A stretch of DNA of 8,446 nt from Ruminococcus sp. UBA3855 (lineage in GTDB: Bacteria; Bacillota; Clostridia; Oscillospirales; Ruminococcaceae). The notes beneath the pieces are model-generated. The model saw only the letters and a program-made list of their open reading frames with translations. It was not told the DNA's origin and made no database searches. The position numbers and the translations under genes are program-made. Positions 1-5,612 of this stretch are shown here, one piece after another. Where the stretch lies: positions 1 to 8,446 of the forward strand of contig DGHF01000017.1 of assembly GCA_002392545.1 (NCBI GenBank). The letters are read 5' to 3'. Numbering within the stretch: position 1 is the first letter of the stretch; the number at the start of each line of letters is the position of its first letter.

Positions 1-764
1 AAACACAGAAACGTTGCAAGCAACGCATAATCAACTTCCAGCAAAAGTTTTCGGTTAAATAGCAATGCCACTACAACTGCCACTACCAGACATGACCAGT
101 CGGGGACTTTCTGGAATACCGTCAGCAGACAGAACCCAAACAACAAACCGTATGCAGTCGCCGTCTTTTTATCAATGGCGACTGATTCCGTTTCGGACGG
201 TCGGCACGTCTCAGACGGCAATAAACACGTCAGCAACAATACACAAATCAGGCTCAGAATCCCACATGGGAGCATTGTCTTTAAAAATGCCCCTGCTGTC
301 AGATGGTATGTATTGTATAAATACAGATTCTGCGGATTTCCGACAGGTGTCAGCATACTTCCCATGTTCGCCGATACGGTTTCTAATACAATCGTCATGA
401 TACGGCTCTTTTCGTCCGGAATGCTTTCATACATCAATAACGTCAACGGGACAAACGTTAAAAGTGCAACGTCATTTGTGACAAGCATTGCCGAGAAAAA
501 ACACATCAATATCAATATCTGTCCTAATCTCCGCACTGTTCCAGCTTTTTTCAGCAGGAAATTGGTCATGTTGTCAAAAATCCCCACACTCCGCAGACCT
601 GCCACCGCCAGCATCAGGGCGAATAATTCTATCAATACGGTTTTGTTGCAATATCCCCAATATTCCTTGTCAGGCGGTACAATGAACACTGTCACCAATG
701 CCACCAGAAACGAAATCACCAGTACAGGCTGTGCTTTACAAAAATTCCGGATTCGCTCTTTCAT
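1..764 (-). CDS. SLC13/ArsB-type anion permease, N-terminal part (cut by left window edge)
   Basis: An open frame reads from an ATG at 764 to the left edge without a stop, giving 254 residues of a hydrophobic protein. Two motifs identify it: LVTNDVALLTFVPL (residues 94-107) and ANMGSMLTPVGNPQNLYLY (132-150). The second is the hairpin-loop signature of the ion-transporter superfamily that includes CitMHS, ArsB, YbiR and SLC13/DASS carriers. Hydrophobic segments lie near residues 12-30, 42-60, 82-96, 98-111, 163-182, 203-217 and 222-236. Such carriers are usually about 370-430 residues, so roughly the last third lies outside the window. It should act in the cytoplasmic membrane, moving an organic or inorganic anion; the substrate (citrate, dicarboxylate, arsenite or other) cannot be told. 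The start is supported by AAGGGGG about 7 bases upstream. The gene has its own promoter and follows the terminator of the dockerin gene, so it is a separate transcription unit. Sure of the superfamily, not of the subfamily. Confidence 0.85.
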   Translation of the reverse strand, partial: MKERIRNFCKAQPVLVISFLVALVTVFIVPPDKEYWGYCNKTVLIELFALMLAVAGLRSVGIFDNMTNFLLKKAGTVRRLGQILILMCFFSAMLVTNDVALLTFVPLTLLMYESIPDEKSRIMTIVLETVSANMGSMLTPVGNPQNLYLYNTYHLTAGAFLKTMLPCGILSLICVLLLTCLLPSETCRPSETESVAIDKKTATAYGLLFGFCLLTVFQKVPDWSCLVVAVVVALLFNRKLLLEVDYALLATFLC

Positions 765-802
765 AATAATGCCCCCCCTTCTGTTCTGCTTTCTTACCCA
801 AC

Positions 803-832
803 CTAACTATTTTGTCATGCTAATCTAACTAT
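803..832. repeat. Two direct copies of CTAACTAT in the permease leader
   Basis: CTAACTAT occurs at 803-810 and again at 825-832, with starts 22 bases apart, about two helical turns. Related CTAA/TTAAC steps continue to about 843. They lie between the predicted transcription start and the ribosome binding site of the permease gene, where a regulator could bind as a roadblock. No regulator is identified, and the repeats could be without function. Confidence 0.4.
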
Positions 833-871
833 CTTAACTTAACCAGCTTTTTTCTTCTGTTCCTCTATTCT

Positions 872-900
872 ATTATATCATAAAACCAGAGTTTTAGCAA
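872..900 (-). promoter_or_regulatory. Sigma-A promoter of the anion permease gene
   Basis: On the minus strand TTGCTA (895-900) is followed, after exactly 17 bases, by a consensus TATAAT (872-877). This is a near-ideal vegetative promoter. Transcription should begin near 865, giving a leader of about 100 bases before the ATG at 764. It lies just beyond the terminator of the preceding gene, so the permease has its own transcript. Confidence 0.75.
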
Positions 901-905
901 GCATT

Positions 906-944
906 TCAACAAAAATCCTGCAATCATTTCCGAATTGCAGGATT
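906..944 (-). terminator. Intrinsic terminator after the dockerin-protein gene
   Basis: An 11-bp perfect stem pairs AATCCTGCAAT (914-924) with ATTGCAGGATT (934-944) around a 9-base loop. On the minus strand it is followed by TTTTTGTTG. It begins 12 bases after the stop codon at 957-959, as expected of a factor-independent terminator for that gene. On the plus strand the trailing bases are not T-rich, so it works mainly for minus-strand transcription. Confidence 0.85.
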
Positions 945-956
945 GATAATTTTAGT

Positions 957-2429
957 TTAGTGAAGAATGTGCTTTGCTTCTGCCAAATCCAAAACGTTCA
1001 CGATTCCGTCACCAGTCAAATCAGCCAAGCTATATTCCTCTTCTGTGAAGGCTGTCCGGCGGTGGATATAATCACGGATACGGCACATATCATCTTTATC
1101 GAAAATGCCGTCTCTGTTAATGTCTCCGGAAATATTGGCGGTTGTCAGAACATCAGCAACAGTGAAATAGAAACGTTCGCTTGTTGCTGAGCCAACATCA
1201 TTGTGAGCTGTTACCGTGCAGTAATACTCACCGGCTACATCAACATTCACCAAATACTGGTTGGCATCTGTTGACTTTGTAGCGCAGAGCTGACCATTAG
1301 AATCATAAACATTGACTGTATAATAAATGCTGTTCTGAGCAGTGAAATTCAAATCAACGTTGTCGCCTGTTCCGTAAAGTTTCCGGCTGGTTGAAATAGT
1401 AATCTCGCTAGGCACACCATCATAAACACGGAAATAGACGGTTTCACTCTGAAGCTGTCCATTATCATTGTGGGCAACCATGTAGGCGGAATAATCGCCA
1501 ACTTTGGAGGGTTTATAATAGCACATCGTCCCTGTGTGTTCCGTGGTGGAAATCAGGTCAGACCCTCGGAAAATATTCAGAGTATATCCGGTTGCCGTGT
1601 CTGAACTCATGCGGAATGTGACAGTGTTCCCAACAGCATAAACTCCATCATTCCCCCACAAACCAAGCACGGAAGTAGTGGGGGCTGGAATTTCGGACTT
1701 TCTCGAAGGCGGTGTGACGTAATCTCTGGCATTATAGCGATAAATATTGTATTTGCTGTACTCTGAAACAAGCTGAGCAGCAGAGTAGATTGTCCGCTTC
1801 ATTTCAGGAGGGGTCTGCTCCGTGATTTCATATGTGCCGTTATCGTTGACACGGGAAACAAGCACAATATGATGTGCAGACCGACAAATTGCATCGCCTT
1901 GCTCAATTTTCTTGACATTAGTGGAATTGCACTTTCCGAGGTCGGTAACATTGAGACCGCTCCAGTCGTAAGTTGTCTTCCGGCTTGGCAAATCCCAGCA
2001 GTATGAAACAAATGCAGAGCAGTCATTGGCATAATATGTGGAATTACTCGGCATATTGTATTGATTATAGGAAGAAACCGTGTAAAACAGGCTGTCAGCG
2101 TTCATGGTGGCGGTGACAAAATCCGCCACTGCAACACCATAACCGATGTATTTCCCTGCTGTAATGGGCTGACCATAGGGAAGATGGTAGGATTGCCCTG
2201 CATAGAACGTTCCGCCCCATTTCGTACCGTTTGCGAAACGATACGTTGAGCCGTCCCACCAGCCGTCAACGTCTTCCTTGGCTGTCCACATCGTATAATA
2301 CATATAGTCGCTTCTCTCCGTGATGTTGTCAATGCCGGAAGCATCCGCCTCCAACTGCGAACCGCTCACGGACAGCAAGAATATTGAAAACATCCCCGCA
2401 AAAAGCATATTGATTGGTTTTAACTTCAT
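957..2429 (-). CDS. Secreted cysteine-peptidase-like protein with two Ig-like modules and a C-terminal dockerin
   Basis: This is a 490-residue exported protein. Residues 1-30 form a signal peptide: K2 and K4, a hydrophobic core at about 8-22, and probable cleavage near ADA-SG. Residues about 40-235 resemble NlpC/P60 or CHAP amidase/peptidase folds: NDCSAFVSYCW carries the likely nucleophile C137, GDAICRSAHHIVLVSRV the likely histidine H186 or H187, and YEITEQTPP (200-208) the third polar residue. Residues about 250-338 and 340-427 are two beta-rich Ig-like repeats; each ends in a VxFRV/FYFTV strand and contains the element AHND(N/V)G. Residues 433-490 are a type I dockerin with two calcium loops (GDINRDGIFDKDD and ADLTGDGIVNVLD). 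It should bind a scaffoldin cohesin outside the cell and cut peptide or peptidoglycan bonds; the substrate is unknown. The start at 2429 is chosen over 2531 because it begins the signal peptide and has AAAGGAG 8 bases upstream. It has its own promoter and terminator. Confidence 0.87.
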   Translation of the reverse strand: MKLKPINMLFAGMFSIFLLSVSGSQLEADASGIDNITERSDYMYYTMWTAKEDVDGWWDGSTYRFANGTKWGGTFYAGQSYHLPYGQPITAGKYIGYGVAVADFVTATMNADSLFYTVSSYNQYNMPSNSTYYANDCSAFVSYCWDLPSRKTTYDWSGLNVTDLGKCNSTNVKKIEQGDAICRSAHHIVLVSRVNDNGTYEITEQTPPEMKRTIYSAAQLVSEYSKYNIYRYNARDYVTPPSRKSEIPAPTTSVLGLWGNDGVYAVGNTVTFRMSSDTATGYTLNIFRGSDLISTTEHTGTMCYYKPSKVGDYSAYMVAHNDNGQLQSETVYFRVYDGVPSEITISTSRKLYGTGDNVDLNFTAQNSIYYTVNVYDSNGQLCATKSTDANQYLVNVDVAGEYYCTVTAHNDVGSATSERFYFTVADVLTTANISGDINRDGIFDKDDMCRIRDYIHRRTAFTEEEYSLADLTGDGIVNVLDLAEAKHILH

Positions 2430-2437
2430 AAAATACA

Positions 2438-2444
2438 CTCCTTT
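2438..2444 (-). promoter_or_regulatory. Ribosome binding site that fixes the dockerin-protein start
   Basis: AAAGGAG lies 8 bases before the ATG at 2429. The longer reading from 2531 adds 34 residues rich in F and N in front of the signal peptide, and it starts upstream of the predicted promoter, so it cannot be the real N-terminus. Confidence 0.85.
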
Positions 2445-2451
2445 CGGAAAA

Positions 2452-2480
2452 ATTTTATCATATTCTGACTTAAAAATCAA
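2452..2480 (-). promoter_or_regulatory. Predicted promoter of the dockerin-protein gene
   Basis: On the minus strand TTGATT (2475-2480), a 17-base spacer and TAAAAT (2452-2457) form a reasonable sigma-A promoter. Transcription would start near 2445, only about 16 bases before the start codon and at the edge of the ribosome binding site. That leaves a very short leader, so a further upstream promoter in the AT-rich 2490-2560 stretch remains possible. Confidence 0.5.
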
Positions 2481-2563
2481 TCGATTGCAAAAGAAATTTA
2501 CAAAAAATACATATATTTCAGCGTTTATCACAACAATGCAAAAATAATTTTATCAATTTTGTC

Positions 2564-2607
2564 ATCGTTTCTTAACAGTTCTGTTACTATTGGAAATGCT
2601 GAACGAT
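2564..2607. promoter_or_regulatory. Nested inverted repeats between the GH43 and dockerin genes
   Basis: An inner palindrome TAACAG-TT-CTGTTA (2573-2586) sits next to an outer pair ATCGTT (2564-2569) and AACGAT (2602-2607). The structure lies just after the GH43 stop codon and about 90 bases above the dockerin-gene promoter. It lacks a proper T-run on the minus strand, so it is a poor intrinsic terminator. An operator, or a weak or processing structure at the GH43 3' end, fits equally well. Confidence 0.3.
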
Positions 2608-2609
2608 TC

Positions 2610-4076
2610 TCATGGATTCAAACTAATTGAAAACAGCCGGACTTCCCCTGCTCCGTGGTACGTCAAATATAAAGGGTGAACTCCCGAAATCTCAATCAGA
2701 CCATCAAACTCCGTCCCATCGGGATTTACCCCAATTTCCCCGATTTTTCCGGTCTCGTCTCCAATTTCAAATACTCCGCTCCCACCACAGCGACAAGCCA
2801 GCCTTAACACCGTCTTTCCAGTGAAATCAAAATATTTGTAGCCTATCATTGTGCCGTCCGAAATCTCATCAATGAACAGCTCCTCGCCTTCATGCGAAAC
2901 ATGCGGAAAATGCTCTTCATAAATACTGTTTGAGCCATGGGGCATATGTCCGTTTGTGATGTTGCAGGCAATGACCGCCGGATAATTTCCAGTTCCTTCC
3001 AACGCTCCGCCGTTCAGTCCACAGGAAGTAATTTCCACCTGCGGAATTGACCCATCTGATAAAATTTGAATCTTCTCCGCACACGCCTGACGGCTGTAAT
3101 CGGACTTATGTGTCAGTCGGTGATAAAATACATACCAATCATTTCCAATCTGGATAATGCTTCCGTGTGTTGTTCCGGTCATGTTGAGACGGTCAGCATC
3201 TTTCCGCCCCTGAAATCCCACATCCCCATTGGAAACGATTGTCCCGCCAAAATGAAAATCTCTGTCGGGGGAATCGCTCACAGCATAGCATAATTCGTGG
3301 TTCTTCTGTGAAGAATAAATAAAATAATACTTCTCCCCCACTTTCCGCATGGACGGGGCTTCAAAAAATGGATGCTCTTCAAACTCCGTGCCCTTGACTT
3401 TGTACGGAATTATCCGGATGGGTTCGCCCTCAACTGTCAGCATATCCTCCCCCAATACGACCATATTCGCCCCCATCACGCTTTCAGGGGTATTCAGAAT
3501 TTCTTCACGGCTTTTGTCGAACATCTCCATTTCTGAACGAATATATTTCTCGTTTTCGGGGAAATCGTCACGCTCTTCAAAGTCGTACTGTGTCCCATAG
3601 TAAAGCCGGATGATTCCATTGTCATTGATAACCGCAGGGTCAAAGCAAACATATTTCCGCATCGGCGAACCGTCTTTCCAGCGGACAAACCCCAGATATT
3701 CATACTTTCCGGCTGGTGTATCGCTCACCGCTACGCTGATAGGTCCGTGATAACCGCCGTTTCCGAACTTCCCCGACATGGCATAATACAGATAATACCT
3801 GCCGTCATGCCCCTGCACCACATCCGGCGCATACATATACTGCCGTTTCGGATAATCGGGGTCTTGTTCGGCACGGTAAATCACCCCTTCATAGTTCCAG
3901 TCTTTCAGATTGTCAATGGGAGCGGAATACACCGCATAATCCAGCATACAGAACGTCTCTCCCCCCTCCTTGTCATGCGAACCATACAGATAGACACGAT
4001 TCCCGAAAATATGCGGTTCGCCGTCTGGTATGTATTCATGTAAAGGTAAAAAGGGATTCCAAACTTGTGAATTCAT
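2610..4076 (-). CDS. Family 43 glycoside hydrolase (arabinofuranosidase/xylosidase-like), cytoplasmic
   Basis: The 488-residue protein shows the GH43 five-bladed beta-propeller pattern. The general base is probably D18 in YIPDGEPHIFG, the pKa-modulating aspartate D146 in VCFDPAVI, and the general acid E239 in FFEAPSM. MYAPDVV (81-87) and the metal- or water-binding histidine segment GTTHGSII (301-308) are also typical. Residues about 350-488 are a second beta-rich region, perhaps an accessory sugar-binding domain, which I cannot name with confidence. Known GH43 enzymes remove arabinose or xylose from arabinoxylan, arabinan or xylo-oligosaccharides; the exact substrate is not decided here. There is no signal peptide and no dockerin, so it should act inside the cell on imported oligosaccharides. 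The start at 4076 has AGGA 6 bases upstream. Only about 45 bases separate it from the right end of the TnpB element, and no convincing promoter lies between them. Confidence 0.88.
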   Translation of the reverse strand: MNSQVWNPFLPLHEYIPDGEPHIFGNRVYLYGSHDKEGGETFCMLDYAVYSAPIDNLKDWNYEGVIYRAEQDPDYPKRQYMYAPDVVQGHDGRYYLYYAMSGKFGNGGYHGPISVAVSDTPAGKYEYLGFVRWKDGSPMRKYVCFDPAVINDNGIIRLYYGTQYDFEERDDFPENEKYIRSEMEMFDKSREEILNTPESVMGANMVVLGEDMLTVEGEPIRIIPYKVKGTEFEEHPFFEAPSMRKVGEKYYFIYSSQKNHELCYAVSDSPDRDFHFGGTIVSNGDVGFQGRKDADRLNMTGTTHGSIIQIGNDWYVFYHRLTHKSDYSRQACAEKIQILSDGSIPQVEITSCGLNGGALEGTGNYPAVIACNITNGHMPHGSNSIYEEHFPHVSHEGEELFIDEISDGTMIGYKYFDFTGKTVLRLACRCGGSGVFEIGDETGKIGEIGVNPDGTEFDGLIEISGVHPLYLTYHGAGEVRLFSISLNP

Positions 4077-4132
4077 GAAAATTCCTGCTACTCAAAATAT
4101 GGACAAATATACCCACATTGAGAAAATTCCTG
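4077..4132. repeat. 11-bp direct repeat GAAAATTCCTG, one copy at the element end and one at the GH43 ribosome binding site
   Basis: GAAAATTCCTG occurs at 4077-4087 and 4122-4132. On the minus strand it reads CAGGAATTTTC. One copy lies where the TnpB element's right end is expected. The other supplies the AGGA of the GH43 ribosome binding site, directly against the start codon. Their starts are 45 bases apart. Confidence 0.5.
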
Positions 4133-4250
4133 TTTCAACCTGTATGTTTTTGATAGTGACAAGTCATCATCTACTCACAAGTTCGTGTACAGTCCACAGG
4201 CGTAAATTCCCGTATAGCCTACGGTACATATTTATCATTGCTTTATGATG
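4122..4250 (-). ncRNA. Probable omega-RNA scaffold of the TnpB element
   Basis: In this nuclease family the guide RNA comes from the end of tnpB and the element's right end, with the guide taken from flanking DNA. Downstream of the stop the minus strand contains a CCGTA-GGCTA-TACGG hairpin (4210-4224), the stretch GGGAATTTACGCCTGTGGAC familiar from TnpB right ends (recalled, not searched), and an interrupted hairpin GAT-GA-TGAC/GTCA-CT-ATC (4152-4171). The last is about 20 bases from the presumed end, where a right-end transposition hairpin is expected. Exact 5' and 3' ends are unknown. The guide would be the first 16-20 bases beyond the right edge, towards the GH43 gene. Confidence 0.55.
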
Positions 4251-5421
4251 CAATCTGATAAACTTGACAATCTCTCAAATTCAAACTTGCATTAAAATCT
4301 CTGTCCGCTGTGTATCCACATTCAGAACAAGTATAAATCCTGTCAGATAGTTTCAAATCAGATTTGATGCAACCACATTGATGACATAATCTGCTTGACG
4401 GATAAAATCTGTCCACTAATCGAAGTTCAATGCCATATGCTTGGCACTTCGCAGTGAGTTTTGTTCTGAACTGGAAAAATTTCTGTTGTGCAATTACCTT
4501 TGAAAGATGTCGATTCTTCATCATTCCTTTGATATTCAGATTTTCAAGTGTTATCCACATTGGCTTGGTTTTCACCAATTCAGAAACCACTTTATTGAGA
4601 TAATCTGTTCTGATACAATCAAGTCTGTGATGAAGTCTTTGTACTTTCAGCGTTTGTTTCCGGATATTCTGTCGAGTAGCTTCTCCTTTCAAGTTATTTG
4701 GTAATTTTTTCAGACTTTCGTATTTCCTCGAAAGTTTTCTCTGCTGTCGTTTCAGGCTTCTTTCTAGTTTTCTGATACGAGCAGATTTGTTAATATTTGT
4801 AAAGAATCTGTCGTCTGAACAGACTGCAAATTCTTTGACACCTAAATCAATACCAATTCCAAAATCATTCAGAACAGGCTTTTCCGGTTCTGGTTCTTCC
4901 ACTAAAACAGAAACATAATATCTTCCTGCTTTCATGGAAACTGTCCCACTTTTGATAATATGTGTTTCTGAATTGATTGGAATATAGCCCTTTTCTTTCA
5001 CTCTTACCCAATTCAGAGTTGGAATTTTGATTCTGTGCCGTTCGCAGGAAATGGGCTGTGTTTCTCCATTTCTTACAAAATACATTTTCACATCAGAATT
5101 TCTTTTCTTCTTCCATCTTGGAAATCTGGCTCTGTGTTCGAAAAAATTTTTGAATGCTCTTTGGGCGTTTACAATGCTTTGTTTTACAGATTTACTACTG
5201 ACTTCCTTAATCCATGAAAACTCAGGATTTTTCGGAAGATATTCATTGTTCAGCCATTTTGAAAAGTCATATCCTGAAACATATTTTTTTTCTTTTTCAT
5301 AGATTTTTTTGCTGTATGCCAGATAGAAATTGTAGATAAATCTGCATACACCGATTGTTTTGTGAATGATTTGCTTTTGTTCAGGTGTGGGAAAGATTTC
5401 AGTCTTATATGCTTTCAGCAT
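4243..5421 (-). CDS. tnpB: RNA-guided endonuclease TnpB
   Basis: This is a 392-residue, apparently intact TnpB, the compact RuvC nuclease related to Cas12. Residues 1-75 form the N-terminal helix-turn-helix-like part (MLKAYKTEIFPTPEQ start, CRFIYNFYL, NPEFSWIKEV). The three RuvC acidic residues are visible: D192 in GIGIDLGVKEF, E293 in TLENLNIKGMM and D375 in ADRDFNASLNL. Four zinc-binding cysteines, C346, C349, C365 and C368, lie between the last two. The protein ends in RDCQVYQIAS, a tail often seen in Firmicute members. TnpB proteins use an omega-RNA to cut the empty donor site next to a short target-adjacent motif, so the element is kept after excision. The start at 5421 is preferred over 5442, which would add MCSRGDK, because AGAGGTG lies 5 bases before it and the family begins MLKAYK. 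Base composition is more AT-rich than the GH43 gene beside it. All catalytic residues are present. Confidence 0.93.
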   Translation of the reverse strand: MLKAYKTEIFPTPEQKQIIHKTIGVCRFIYNFYLAYSKKIYEKEKKYVSGYDFSKWLNNEYLPKNPEFSWIKEVSSKSVKQSIVNAQRAFKNFFEHRARFPRWKKKRNSDVKMYFVRNGETQPISCERHRIKIPTLNWVRVKEKGYIPINSETHIIKSGTVSMKAGRYYVSVLVEEPEPEKPVLNDFGIGIDLGVKEFAVCSDDRFFTNINKSARIRKLERSLKRQQRKLSRKYESLKKLPNNLKGEATRQNIRKQTLKVQRLHHRLDCIRTDYLNKVVSELVKTKPMWITLENLNIKGMMKNRHLSKVIAQQKFFQFRTKLTAKCQAYGIELRLVDRFYPSSRLCHQCGCIKSDLKLSDRIYTCSECGYTADRDFNASLNLRDCQVYQIAS

Positions 5422-5440
5422 TTTATCACCTCTTGAGCAC

Positions 5441-5469
5441 ATTTTAACACTTTTTTCTACATTTGTCTA
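5441..5469 (-). promoter_or_regulatory. Predicted tnpB promoter
   Basis: TAGACA (5464-5469) and TAAAAT (5441-5446) on the minus strand are separated by 17 bases. The ribosome binding site AGAGGTG (5427-5433) follows closely. The nuclease can therefore be transcribed from inside the element, and read-through could continue into the right end and the GH43 gene. Confidence 0.6.
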
Positions 5470-5521
5470 TGCTTTCTACTCCTGATTAGTAACTCCTTTT
5501 TGTCATACTAATATAAACTCT

Positions 5522-5543
5522 CCCCCACCTAAAGAGGCGGGGG
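5522..5543 (-). other. Left-end hairpin of the TnpB element
   Basis: The minus strand reads CCCCC-G-CCT, a CTTT loop, then AGG-T-GGGGG. It forms a 9-bp stem with one internal G-T pair, which becomes an A-C mismatch on the plus strand. Subterminal hairpins of this kind are the single-strand DNA signals recognised by TnpA in IS200/IS605 elements. It lies about 100 bases upstream of the tnpB start. On the plus strand it is followed by TTTTC, so it could also stop plus-strand transcription. Confidence 0.6.
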
Positions 5544-5561
5544 TTTTCTTGCTAACCTTTG

Positions 5562-5605
5562 ATAAAAAATCACTCCAAAACCGCCCTCCAAAAATGGGGC
5601 GGTTT
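5562..5605 (-). terminator. Intrinsic terminator of the unknown operon
   Basis: A 9-bp stem pairs AAACCGCCC (5578-5586) with GGGCGGTTT (5597-5605) around a 10-base loop. On the minus strand it is followed by TTTTGGAGTGATTTTTT. It starts 7 bases after the stop codon of the 317-residue membrane protein and marks the end of the operon. The TnpB element seems to have landed directly beyond its T-rich tail. Confidence 0.8.
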
Positions 5606-5612
5606 CTTTTGC

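Larger units (their letters stand above)
4122..5561 (-). mobile_element. Solo TnpB element of IS200/IS605 (IS1341-like) type
   Basis: The element holds one gene, tnpB, and no Y1 or serine transposase. Its left end on the minus strand contains a strong hairpin (5522-5543) preceded by a GTTAGCAAGAAAA-like segment. Its right end downstream of tnpB carries structured sequence typical of the omega-RNA part (about 4122-4245). It sits between the terminator of the unknown operon and the GH43 gene. The boundaries are estimates: the left edge could follow TTTAT (minus strand, ending near 5562), and the right edge could be near CAGGAATTTT (4123-4132). IS200/IS605 elements make no target duplication, so the ends cannot be read from flanking repeats. 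Movement would need a TnpA supplied elsewhere in the genome. Confidence 0.65.

Noticed and set aside
65..828. Plus-strand open frames opposite the permease
   Set aside because: The minus strand encodes a clear transporter with family motifs, a ribosome binding site and a promoter. The plus frames have no such support and are antisense shadows.
2430..2531. N-terminal extension of the dockerin protein from the ATG at 2531
   Set aside because: It would bury the signal peptide inside the protein and starts upstream of the predicted promoter. The ATG at 2429 has a strong ribosome binding site.
2610..3026. A named carbohydrate-binding module at the C-terminus of the GH43 protein
   Set aside because: The region is beta-rich and could be an accessory domain, but I see no signature that picks out one CBM family.
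4077..4132. The 11-bp repeat as a target-site duplication
   Set aside because: IS200/IS605 elements do not duplicate their target, and both copies lie on the same side of tnpB, so they do not flank the element.
4243..5421. A Cas12 effector of a CRISPR system
   Set aside because: The protein is only 392 residues with the standard TnpB layout, and no repeat-spacer array or Cas1/Cas2 gene is in the window.
5520..5548. Plus-strand intrinsic terminator (C-rich stem followed by TTTTC)
   Set aside because: No plus-strand gene precedes it, the stem has a mismatch on that strand, and its position fits a transposon left-end hairpin better.
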